In this document: positions 36,901-48,700 of the stretch, in pieces
Position numbering within the stretch: position 1 is the first letter of the stretch
Layout: every line of letters begins with the position of its first letter
NCBI RefSeq assembly: GCF_000218685.1
Contig: NW_006763300.1
Location: forward strand, 1,271,447-1,335,446
Direction: 5' to 3'
DNA: 64,000 nucleotides
Source of the DNA: Serpula lacrymans var. lacrymans S7.9
Lineage: Eukaryota; Basidiomycota; Agaricomycetes; Boletales; Serpulaceae
Translations under genes and position numbers: made by a program
Notes under the pieces: model-generated
What the model was told of the DNA's origin: nothing
The model's database searches: none
What the model saw: the letters and a program-made list of their open reading frames with translations, nothing else

Positions 36901-37718
36901 AAGCGTGGGTTACCCTGATGAGTATGACCAGGGGCCCCAACGGATTGTCACTGGCAATGCTTTCAGTTACGTTGCTTTTGAACTTGAAAGGTGACATTCG
37001 TCAGGAAAGTCGTTTACCTTTGACGTTGACGTTGACCTACGTTAATTCAGTGCGACTGACCATGTGGTGTGATGTCGCAATTGTTATCCACATACGTTTT
37101 GACGTCGACTGTTCGAATTGTCGTCGCGTAACGTTGTACGACTCGGAGTACGCGACCTCCCTTATTTTGACAAATGTCATCGAGCCTGCCAGAGAGGATA
37201 ATTGAACGCACCTTTTAGGCTAGGTCGAGTACCAAAGTACACTGACTAGTATGGTTAGTTTGGTCCGAGCGCTATTAGCAACAGCCCAAGCACATAAATA
37301 TCCCAAGCGTAGCTGATTATCGAAGATCTGAAGCTGACCTCCTGTATGTCATGTCAGGTTTAGTGGCAAACCTGATTGCAGCATCACGGCATCTCCCACC
37401 GTAATAACGAAACAGTGGCAGCCTTGACAGAACTGAAAAACTCATAAAGTAACCGAGAGAAGTCGCCATATTAATACACTGGCAGGAGAACTTACGGAAA
37501 ACTGAATTAGTTTTGAATTGCGAGAGCCATCAGGTGTATTTATTACAACGACCAAAAACAGGCTGTCAAGTCCCCGTCATTATTATGAACAAATATGTAG
37601 TCTTCTGTCGTGCAATCAGATATCCAAAAGAAAGTCCAACGTATGTATGCGGTATAATGTAACGTTTCTTCGGTTTTATCGTAAAATCCTCCGATCTATA
37701 CTCGGCAGATGCTACTGG

Positions 37719-38683
37719 TTACGTAGGCAGTTCAGCTCTTGATGGAACAAGTCCAGGAGCAGCGAAGAGAACAACTGCTATCAGCTCTGTCAGGGCTGAC
37801 AGAGGGTACCAGAGATCTTCGTTGTCTTGCTTTGTCAGGTCGTTTGAAGTGGCAGTAAAGAACGCCTCGCGAGCTACGAGAAGTAGAGATATGACGGCCA
37901 AAATGTACATGCCATGGGTGGATCCGAACCCTGCATTGACAGTTTTATAAGAGCCGTCTATAGAAAGACAAAGGGTAAATTTGGTAAGAATGGTGTTAGA
38001 AGAAAAATACGTACATGAAGACTCTGCTCTGATGAGCAACACTGTTTGGAAAGCAACAAGGATACTCAGGATAAGGAACAAGTACACAGCGACTTTGCGA
38101 AGGGTGGAGCCGGTGCTCATTGCGCTTGGCGAGTTTATCTGTGCGGCTTCAATGGCACCAGTTATGCCCACTGCTACGGCAGCCATCAGAACAATACGGA
38201 ATAATGGACGTCTACGGGTAATTCGAGAGATGGGGCCATCTGGCAAAGGTGCATCGGAAAGTAATGCGCTATTGAAAGGATATTTTTTAGTAAAAGAAAA
38301 TCATATATATAGTGAAAAACGAACCGGTCGAGGACGAGAGTGTATGCAGAGTACAGGAGACCGAAGAAACCGACATTATATATGACTTCAAACGTGATGA
38401 AGAGGCTCAGGTCGTTGCCGTCTTTAGGGACATCAGCCAGCATGGCTCGGATGATGAAAGCAGCGATCCGAACTGCATATTATTATGAGCACATCGTAGG
38501 CTGCCACAAAAAAAAACCAGGATACGCACGGGCACAGAAGAGAGACGTGACGATGTAGACATAGGTTGGACGACCGATTGCTTGCTTGATGAAGAAGAAG
38601 AACAAGGGGACGTAGAGGATGGCAAAGATTACGGCGCCAGCGACGGAATGGATACCACTTTCTCCTGCGATTGTTTCGGCCAT
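37719..38683 (-). CDS. Seven-transmembrane fungal protein of unknown function
   Basis: Four exons, 38683-38530, 38472-38325, 38268-38015 and 37957-37719, give 264 residues. About seven hydrophobic helices can be seen: AGAVIFAILYVPLFFFFI near the start, one around RIAAFIIRA, one at TFEVIYNVGFFGLLYSAY, one at IVLMAAVAVGITGAIEAA, one at VYLFLILSILVAFQTVLL, one at MYILAVISLLLVA, and one at LTELIAVVLFAAPGL. This plan resembles a widespread fungal membrane family (I believe now DUF7702), for which I know no function. The protein is probably in the plasma membrane or endomembranes. It is transcribed away from the hybrid synthetase across a 1-kb shared intergenic region, so the two could share regulatory sites. 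Confidence 0.75.
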
Positions 38684-39707
38684 GATGGTTGAGGGAGAGA
38701 GAGGGATGTGGTAGGGGGGAAAGGATTGTGAGACAGCTTAAAGGGCAGATCAACCGCACAAGAAGGGAAGCGAAAGGCGGATTGCGGGTTTATGACTGGA
38801 AGTTGTAGCGCCACACGCTGTCAAGCACTGCCCACTTTATTGTATTTTGGGACAATTGATGGAATCGGGGTTTTGATATTAGGGCAGAGACTGGCGAGAG
38901 CGTGTGATTACAAGGCAAGTCCTGTGCATAACAGTTTACGAACGGACGGCAGTGCCATTGTTACCGCGATTAGAGTGTCATGTCGCCATATAGGACTTGT
39001 TTCACTGTCTTGTTGTTCCATTCCAGAGGACCGACGATGTAAGACACCCACCAAAAGGCGCTGGAGGCTATGCTGGCCTCGACACGGAATATCGAGTGGC
39101 TGTCGGACTGCATAACGTTCGTCGTGTCGAACCGAGCGACCGGTGCGGTGCTTTGATGTCTCTTTGATGGCGCCTGATTGGCGAAATGGACGGGGATGAG
39201 CCGGTTCGCTTTCCATATGCGGTAACCTGCCATATGCGGTAAGTATAGTCGTGCAGATTGATAGCACCTCCACCACGCCTGTTGGGCAATTCCAACGCAA
39301 CCGTTATGCTCTTCAACACCAATCCATCAAACGTTTTACTCCGTCGTTTGGATGCACTTAGATCTCTACAATCTCCGTGATTATCTATTAGGCACTTCCT
39401 GACAGGCAGTGCATGGCGTCTGGCATTCGTTCATGAGCATTGAAAAAGAGACGATCTCCGGGCCTTCGTTAGCAACATAGCCTTCAAAGTATTCAAAAAC
39501 TGAGTGTAGAGGCAGTCACCGAACTCATCTCCCCAAAATCCAGTCGAGCTGCGAGGTCCGCACATAATTTTAGTCAACCGCTTCTTTTCGTTCTTCTCCC
39601 TATCGAACTCATAAGTCGAGCTCCACGACTCTCGATAAACCATCGTCTTCTTGCTAATCTTAAGTTTTATCAACGCATAACGCTCTCCTCTCTTGGCATC
39701 CTTCATC
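38684..39707. promoter_or_regulatory. Divergent intergenic region between membrane protein and hybrid synthetase
   Basis: About 1 kb between two divergent starts (38683 minus, 39708 plus). It holds a direct repeat at 39213-39242, described separately. No gene is supported; the open frames here are short and lack motifs. Confidence 0.5.
39213..39242. repeat. Direct repeat CCATATGCGGTAA in the synthetase promoter region
   Basis: Two perfect 13-bp copies, 39213-39225 and 39230-39242, spaced 17 bases apart. They lie about 470 bases before the synthetase ATG and 530 bases from the divergent membrane-protein ATG. The CGG core would suit a fungal zinc-cluster regulator, but this is speculation. Confidence 0.5.
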
Positions 39708-42700
39708 ATGTCTGCTGAAGTGCCGGTCGCGATCATCGGTATCGGTGGCAAGTTTCCCGGAGGGTCGGATACTCCAGCTATGTTCTACGAATTCCTTCGC
39801 AATAAGGTATGTCAATCCTGTCTATCTTATCTATCGACGCATTCAGGTGGTAATGTTTGTATCCTTAGGGTGATGGAATGATAGAACCCCCCTCGGATCG
39901 TTGGATTCACGCCGAGTGGATGGGCATGTACTATATATCATCCACCCTATAAATGTTCTAACAGCTTTCCATAGGTGGTAAGGATGAGCCCGGAAAGTAT
40001 CATTGCACGAAAGGTGGTTTCATCAATGGCATCGACCAATTTGATGCTCTAGAATTTGGTATCTCTGCGAAGGAAGCTCAGCATCTCGACCCAGCTATTC
40101 GTTTGACACTGGAGGCCGCTCACGATGTGCGTTTTTTTTTGGCGACTTCTCAATCCAAAACTAACCCTCATCATATCACGTGTAAAGGCCCTACAGGACT
40201 CGGGGATCGATTATCGAGGGTCAAAGACTGGTGTATTCTTTGGCAATCTACTGACGACTACTGACGAACTTGACGACGATCGTTATGAAATGAACAACTA
40301 CAATGGTGTTGGAAAATGTGTTTCCATTCGAGCAAACCGTATTTCTTTCACATTCGACTTGCGAGGACCATCTTTGACGGTTGACACCGGTGAGTGCTCA
40401 ACGATATTGACATGAAAGGCATTTTATAATATACATCTCGATTTCTAGCATGCTCTGCATCTGCTACCGCCATGCATCTCGCCTTAAGTGCCGTCAAGCT
40501 CGGAGACTGTGACCAAGCTCTAGTTGTCGGTGCCAACACTATGATAAGCCCCGAACATACCGTATCTTTCTCGAAACTAGGTGTCCTGTCACCTACCGGC
40601 TCTTCCAAATCTTTTGATGCGGATGCTGACGGTTACGCAAGGTACATAAACTTGCTCATTATTGAGAATAATCGCTTTCCAAATTCTGAACCCTTTTCTT
40701 TCGTGTAGAGCTGAAGCTGTTGCTGCTGTCCTTATCAAACGTTTAGATCATGTGAAACGTGACGGAGACTCAGCTTATGCTGTTCTCACTGGCAGTGCTA
40801 TCAATGCCAATGGTAAGGGAAAGAGTTTGACGATGCCGGAAGGAGCCATGCAAGCAGAGACCATCAAAGGTGCCTACGCAACTGCTAAGCGCAATCCAGC
40901 CGAGGCATTCTACGTAGAACTGCATGCCACGGGGACGAAAGTCGGTGACCCTATTGAGACCAATGGTGCCGGTACCGTGTTCTCGAAGGAACGTTCCGAT
41001 AGCAATCTTTTGAGGTATGTAGATAGCTGATGATACTTAGCTTATTCTAAACCGTCTATGCAGAGTCGGAAGTATCAAGAGTAATATTGGACATGCTGAG
41101 GGCTGCAGTTTCCTGGCCAGTCTGGTGAAGGTTTCGTTAATGTTGCACCACAAGGAGATTATCCCCAACATCCGTTTCAACAAGGCAAATCCGAAGATTG
41201 ACTTCGTCTCTGGCAAGATGAAGGTGCAAACAGAGGTAATATTATATGTTTGTAGTTTTAAGTTGCAGTCACTCACCCTCTCGTTATAGCTTGAGAAGAT
41301 TACCCCAGCGATGGCAGCTAAGGATGGTAAATGGGTCACTTCCATATCGTCTTATGGTGTTGGAGGTTCCAACGCACATATCGTGCTCGAATCGTTTGAT
41401 AGTGTGCAGGATCATGTGCAAGCGACGACAGCGACGATAGCTACTGTCCCGAAGCCTCTCTATCTATTTTCAATTGGTACACTCACAGAGACATCGCTCG
41501 CTCGCTGGAAGGAAACACTTACCACTTCTTTTGGCGACGTTACTGACGACAAGACTCTGCGCTCCCTCTCACGCGACTTGGGCCGTCAAACTCGTGCTTA
41601 CCCTGCGCGTGCCTTTGCTGTCGCCCCATCACTCAACGCTGACGCCAAATTCTCCAAGCCTGTGTTGACCAACAGCAACTCGAGTCCCAAGCTCTGCCTC
41701 GTTTTCTCTGGACAGGGTCCTCAGCATATATTCATGGGTCGCCAACTCGCCGAGAGCTATCCAGCTTTCTTGGAGGCTGTTCAGCTGAACGATAGTATCC
41801 TTGTGAACAAGTATAAGCAGGAGTCCATGCTTGAGCGCACTGGACTTTTCATTCCAGGTGTAGAGGCAAAACTTGCTGCGAATGGTGTGTGGCCGGTGCG
41901 AGAAGTTGTTCTCTCCCTCGTCTTCGTCCAAATGGCACTCGTCGACTTGATTAGGAGCCTTGGAATCGAATACGAGTTCGTTGTGGGTCACAGGTAACGT
42001 TATTTAAATGTTATTGCTTTACATAGTCGCTAATGATCCATCCCTGCTAAGTATTGGTGAAATTGCTATGGGCTACGCATCTGGCCATTACAATCGCGAG
42101 ATGGCGATTGGTATCGCTGTTGCTCGTTCAGCTGCCATGACCAAGGCTGAAGGTAACGGTGCCATGGTTGCCCTTGGTGTGGGCGTGCAGAAAGCAAAGA
42201 CCATGATGCGCAAGGTCCTTTCCAAGGCAAAGGCAACTAGTGGTCTATGGATTGCCGGCATCAACTCTCCTCAGGCTGTTACGGTCGCAGGTACTCACGA
42301 GCTCATTGACGCAATGGTTGAGCTTGCCAACGATCCGGACGCGAAAGTCTTTGCAGCCAAATTGCGTGTTGGATGCGCGTTCCACACCCCCCTTATGGAG
42401 CCTCAGGAGGAGCTGTTCAAGTCCCTGATGCAGGAACCTCTAGGACAAGGCACCAAGAAACCCATCGCGCGAGTGTTGTCCACCACTGACGGCAAGTGGT
42501 TGGACCGTGATCTCGACATCAACTACTGTTGGGATAACATTCGTCGTCCTGTACTTTTCGGTACTGCTATGAACAAGATCATCAACGATCACGGAGCCGA
42601 GGGTCTCTTGTTCCTTGAGATTGCACCCCACCCTGTTTTGAAAGCCTATATTGAGCAATGTGGTGGAGAGCCCGTTAGCTTGATTCGTCGCCCCAACCCC

Positions 42701-45700
42701 AAGGTCCCAGCGCAGAACACTGGCGAGCACTACCAGTTTTTAGAGGGTGTCGGCAATTTGCTTGCTTCTGGCTTCAAGAGAGTCGACTTTGATAAACTCT
42801 GCGCTTCCCCCGATGGCCAGAATGACTTTGTTAAGCCCAAGCTTCCGAACTATCCTTACAACAAGTCTTACTGCTGGGCTGAGTCTGCTGGCGAACGCTC
42901 TCGCCGACTACGCGAGAAGCCTCGACCCATCGCCACCCCCCACTTCCGCATCAACGTCGACAGTCATCCTGATCTGACTGGTCACATCGTATTTGACGCC
43001 GTTTTGTTCCCCGCCTCTGGGTAAGTTCGCTTGAGATCTTTGAATATTCCAAGTCCTAATTCATGTTTGCAGATATGTGGAGAGTATTTTGGAGAACGGA
43101 GCCATGGTTGCTTCTGATGTCGCGATCCACAAGCCACTCGTCCTCAATGGCTCAGGTAGTTTCCCGGGACATGCCGGATGTGTCATCGATGGTGACAAAT
43201 GGCAGTTCCGTGCCTCTACTAACGGCGAGTTCGACAATGGCGAGATCATCCTCGACGCTGTCTATGCTAGTGGCACTTTCTCTCGCGTCAATCCCGCTTA
43301 TGACGAAAATGCACCCCTTATGTTCGACGTTCAGTCCAAGCTTGCGCTTTCCCAAGGTTCTGTCACTGGAAACGAGTTCTATGAAGCCATCCCGTCTGCA
43401 TACCGCTACCAAGACCACTTCAGGAACTATTTGAAGGTTGTGCACGAAGTTGCGGATGAGAGCAGTTGGGGCGGCAAGGCCTACTTAACACGACTTGAAG
43501 TGCCTGAAGGCACACCAGATGTATTTGGCAGCGGATATGTTATCCATCCAGGTATTCTCGACAGCATCACGCAGTGTGGTCTTGCTATGTTCATCAACAT
43601 GGATACCAAACTCTTCGATTTCAATGGCGTTTTCCTACCTGTGAAGATCGATGCATTGCGCAGATGGGACAGTCGTGATGCGCCTGACCTAGACTCGGAG
43701 ATTAGGAAGGGTATCTGGACTTACTTCACTGGGCGAACTTGGGCTCCTGGTGGACCATTCAAATCTGATTATGTTATCACCAATTCGGAAGGTCGCGTCT
43801 TGTTTACGATCGAGGGCTTCGAGATTGCTCGTGCGCCAGATGCTGAACCTATCCCCATCACCGATAGCAGCGTCGAAGAGCGTCTGACAACTACTTGGCA
43901 GTCGCAGAATTTCCCTTCGACGTCACTTTCTCTTCCTTCTGGGAGCTCTTTACGCTCAACCTTCGACACTTTGGTCAAGAATGCTGCTGTTGCTGGCCGT
44001 AAGGTGGTGAGAGTGTTGGACTTGGACCCCACACCTGCCATGGCGAAGGGCCTCGATGCTTCGTTGGCATCTCTTTTTGAGGATTCTGACTTGCTGGTCG
44101 AATACTTCTGTGGTGCTGCATCCCCAGAAGAAGCTGATGCTAAGACATCCGAGCTGAAATATACGCATGCGCGGTCCATGGTGGTGGATTCTTGGACATT
44201 GAAAGATGATGCAGCTGTTTCTACATTTGCTAGGTTAGTATTGTTGAAATCAACCACTTCATAGTCCCGCTGATAAGTTATTATAGCTTCGATATTGTGC
44301 TGCATTCCGTGGATCTTTCAGCAGTTCCTGTCGATATCACGCAATTGACGAACTTCCTGGTGCCTTCAGGAATCGTCCTCTTTTTGGTTTCTGGTGATTA
44401 GTTCTATATTATAACATCCAATCTTGAAGTGCTGATAGACGTTTTACAGATTCGCAGTCAGTTTCTGAAGACCCAAGTTCTCAACGGATGACCCTCCCCT
44501 CACTGGCGGCGCAGCTTCGTTCACTCTTTGGTGTTGATGCAGAAGTATCCCAGCTAACTGATGGAAATGCCCTCATCGTGGTCCGTATATTTGGGGCCAC
44601 TCTCTCGGTCCCAGCAGGTCCTTTCAGGAGTGTCATCATCCATCCATTTGTACACGGCCAAGAGGGAGAACTTGTTGAAATTGCTAAGAATGTTGGTGCC
44701 GACTCCGAAGTGTGGATTACTGGAAACGACGATGCAGCAGGTATTGGAGCTTTGGGCATCGCGTCTTGTTTGATCGCCGAATCTCCGGAGTTCATCGTTC
44801 GTTCGGTGTTGTTTGAAGACCACTCGCTGAGCGACGCGGCAAGGGAGAAGATCATCCACGACTTGCGTCGCAATTCTCTTTTGCTTGAGCAGCACTTGAA
44901 GATATCTCGTAATGGTGATGTGTTTGTGCGCAGGCTCGTGAATGGTTCGGTGGCGGTCAAGGATACGATTATTCCTGCAAGTGGATTGTCAACTCATGCA
45001 GGTGCCACAACCACCGTTGCTGCGCACTTCCCTCCTAGTCTCGGAGAGACTCAAGTCGAAGTTCAAGTCGAAGTTCTCGGAGCAGAAAGTCTATCAATCG
45101 AAAAACCACTCCTCACATTCGTGGGCTCTATCAAAACCGTGGGTTCGTCCGTCAAGAGTCTCGACATTAACACGAAGGTAAAGATTCGATCCTCAAAGTC
45201 TAGTAATCTGTTATGTTAATAAGGATATACTCATAGGTTATTGGAGTTGCTCGGCATACTCCTGTCGATGTTATTGTTGCAGATGAAGACGCCATAGTTC
45301 AACTTCCAGTTGGCGTTGCGGTCAACGATGCAGCTGCTTTACCATCTACATTCCTCGGTTCTTGGATGGGTCTCATCCAACTTGCCCGGATTTCACAGTC
45401 TTCTGCTGTATTGATCCATGATGCTGCCTCCAGTAAGTTTTATTTCTGTCATTATTGACCTGGTGTCTGATCCACTTTACTAGGTGCTGGCTATAGTGCT
45501 GTGCAGCTGTGCCAACGATTCGGCGGGAAGATGCTGTGCACTGTTTCTTCAACAGCAGAAGCGCAATATCTGTCTTCGGAGTTGAACTTGTCAAAGGATT
45601 CTATCATCATTATCGACGACTTCTCTGCAGCTCCTTCTAAATGGCTGCATAACCACGAGGTCTCAGCCTTTGATGTCATCTTTAACTCGCATGGAAAGCC

Positions 45701-48700
45701 TGCATTTGGGAAGGGAGTTGAATACTTATCACCGTTTGGTTGCTATATCCATGTTCAAGCGAATGATCAAGACACCGTGAAGCTGCCGCTTGGCGCACCA
45801 TCCACGCACATTCTTCAGGTCAACAAGCTTGCTGAAGCTTCCCCCCGTAAAATCGCTCCTTTGGTGACTGCTATTCTCGCTGTCCATGCGTCTCAGCCCT
45901 TCAAAATACGCTCGCAGTCTGTCACTATGGATAATGCACGCGAGGCTGAAACGGGGGGAAACCTTGGTTCTTTAGTGATGGCTGTCGAGAAACCACGGTC
46001 AGTTCGTATCGATCCTACTGGCCAGCTTTTCGATCCACGCAAGAGTTATATCTTGGTTGGTGGTTGTAGCGAGCTTGGTGTCCGTATCACAGAATGGATG
46101 GCAATTCATGGAGCTCGCCATATCTTCCTTTCAAGTCGCCGAGGTCTAGGAGGTCTCACGAAAGTAGACAATCTCTATATCCACTACCTTCGCCAGACCG
46201 GTGTTCAGGTCGAAGTTATCGCATCTGACGCTGTAAACAAAGAGCACACTGCAGCGTTGATTGAGACTGCAAAGAAGGCAGGTCCAATTGGTGGTATTTT
46301 CCTCATGACGGTCGTCCTTCGTGATGCCAAGTTCACGAATTTGACGCAACAATCTTTCGATGACGTTTATCGATCCAAGGTGGATGCCCTTAATACTCTC
46401 CTTAGCTGTGTCGACTCAGCTTCTCTGGACTTCCTTCTCCTTTTCTCCACGATTGGGTCTGTCTTCGGAAATGCAGGACAAGCAGCATACTGCGCCTCAC
46501 AGCTGTTAGTTGATCCAGATCTGCCCTCTTCGCATTTTTACTGATTATGTGCCTATTAGCTATCTTGATCGTATCGCTGACGTGATCCCTAACACGATTT
46601 CTATGTCGTTCCCTCCTATCACAGACTCAGGTATCTTCAAACGGCTCGTCCTTGCTACGAAAGGTCGCGCAAACACAGCTGCGTTAACGAGGACCGGCAT
46701 GACCACCGCCCAAGTCTGCAACTTCATTGGTGATTCTTTGATTCGGCGCATTGCACACTACGTTCCAATGTTGGCGATCGGGGATGTTCCAGACACATTC
46801 TCTACCTGCGAACCTCTCCTGTATGGGCATCTATTACCAAATAAGTTCCTTGTATCGAACGCTGCAGGAGGCAAGGATGGAGATGTCGCGGAGTCTCCTG
46901 CAACATTACTTGCTACACTCTTGAGCATGGAGGCGGACCAAATCACGGACAATGCTCTAATCACCAGCTTTGGCTTGGATTCGCTAGGAGGTAATGACAC
47001 CTTCATCTCTACGTATATTGTTAGTAACTTTCTGTCATTCCACAGCCACTCGTTACAGCAATCAGCTTAAAACTCGCTTTAATATCCAAGTCAGCCAGAT
47101 TGAATTGCTGGGTTCTATGACTATCGGAGCATTGAATGAGATGGTTGCTAAAGTAGGTGTACAAGCAAGCGGAGATGATGCAGGGTTTGCTCTCGATGAC
47201 GGTTCTTCCAAATATGGTGAACCTCTGGTACCAATTCTGAATGACCGCCTTGCCTATGATGAACCTTACACTACCGATGCTTCTCCTCATCAATACCGAA
47301 TCTGGCTTGCTCAGGTGCGATCTTGGCTTCATCTAAACCATGCATCTTAACTAACTATCAATCATTTTTAGCGCGAATATGATAACGCTCGCAAGCGGTC
47401 GGTCAGCAAAATCGACTCGAACATGTCACGCTACGGTGCAACTCAATGGGATACTCACGAAGGCTATTTCGTTACGATATACTCCGAAACATCAATTGAC
47501 GTTGATCGTATGACCGAAGCATTCCAGGAGGTCGTGCAGCGGCACGGTGCTCTGCGAACTGCTTTCACCTGGAATGAAGAGCTTGGAAAGTTGGAGCAGA
47601 CTATTTACCCATCGGTCGACTTCCAGGCGTCGCTCATCGACCTATCTAATGAGTCAGACGCTACTGCTAAAGCCTACGAGATGAGCTTAGCCATGAACAA
47701 CGAACCCAATTTCAAACTCGATAAACTACCTCTCTTAACTGCCACGATGTTCGACCTTGGTGGCGGTGACTGGGCATTCAATGTCGTCATTCACCATATT
47801 ATCATTGATGAAGCTTCTTTGGGCGTTTTCTTCTACGAGTTGTTTGGTTTGTACTTGAATGGCCCCGGAAGCCTTCCAGATGTCAGCATCCACTACTCTG
47901 ACTTCAGTGACTGGCTCGGCAAGACATCTGAACGTCGTGCAGAGTTACGAGACGAGCAGCTCAAATTCTGGGCCAACAATCTGCAAGATATTCAACCTCT
48001 GCACCTCACACTCGCTACACCCTCTGACAAGGAGTTGGCTCCCATTACTCAGATTGAAGCTAAGGTCGGCATAGGCGCTCTCGAGCAGTACCACAAGGTT
48101 ATCAATGAAACGAGTGCAACACCCTTCGCCGGTTTCTTCGCAGCGTACAACATCCTGCTCCACAAATACTCTGCTCAGTCTTCCTTCGTAGTGGGTACTG
48201 CTGTCACTCAAAGGAACCTCGCTATGTTGTCCAACGTAATTGGCTTCTTCGCCAATATGCTTCCTATCAAGACCGACATAGATGAAGATCAGACGTTCTC
48301 GGAATACCTGGTCAAATTCAAGGACTCTTTGATCGCGTGTCTCTCTAATGGTGAGGTGACATATGAGGACATTGTTGGCCAGGGCAAAGCTTCTGCTCAT
48401 GGGCGTGGCTACTTCAAGCACCTCTTCGCACCGGGTGGAATGAATATGGAAACGATCTCTCAACTTGAGATGAACCATCTAAAGCCCAGAGCCACTTTGC
48501 CTCTTCCCAACGGCGAAGAGCAATACGAGTTCTTGCTCACTGTACATGCTAAAGCCGGCCACGTTGTGCTTCGCTTCGATAACCACTTGTACTCAGAGGA
48601 TGCTGCACGTCAATTCTTGGATGCCTACATTGCTCTAATCGAAACCCTGGGCCGTGATGCGCACGTGAAGATCCGCGACATATCTGCTGTTAGTGAACGC

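Larger units (their letters stand above)
27365..37718. other. Gene-poor stretch of more than 10 kb
   Basis: No frame in this interval shows a family motif or joins into a longer protein by plausible splicing. The longest open frame (27779-28474, plus strand, 231 codons) is Ser/Pro/Thr/His-rich without a domain and lies in the promoter region of the fusion gene. I see no terminal repeats, reverse transcriptase or transposase motifs. The region does contain a short perfect inverted repeat (30596-30610) and a direct repeat (30965-30992). Old transposon remains too decayed to read by eye are possible. Confidence 0.5.
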
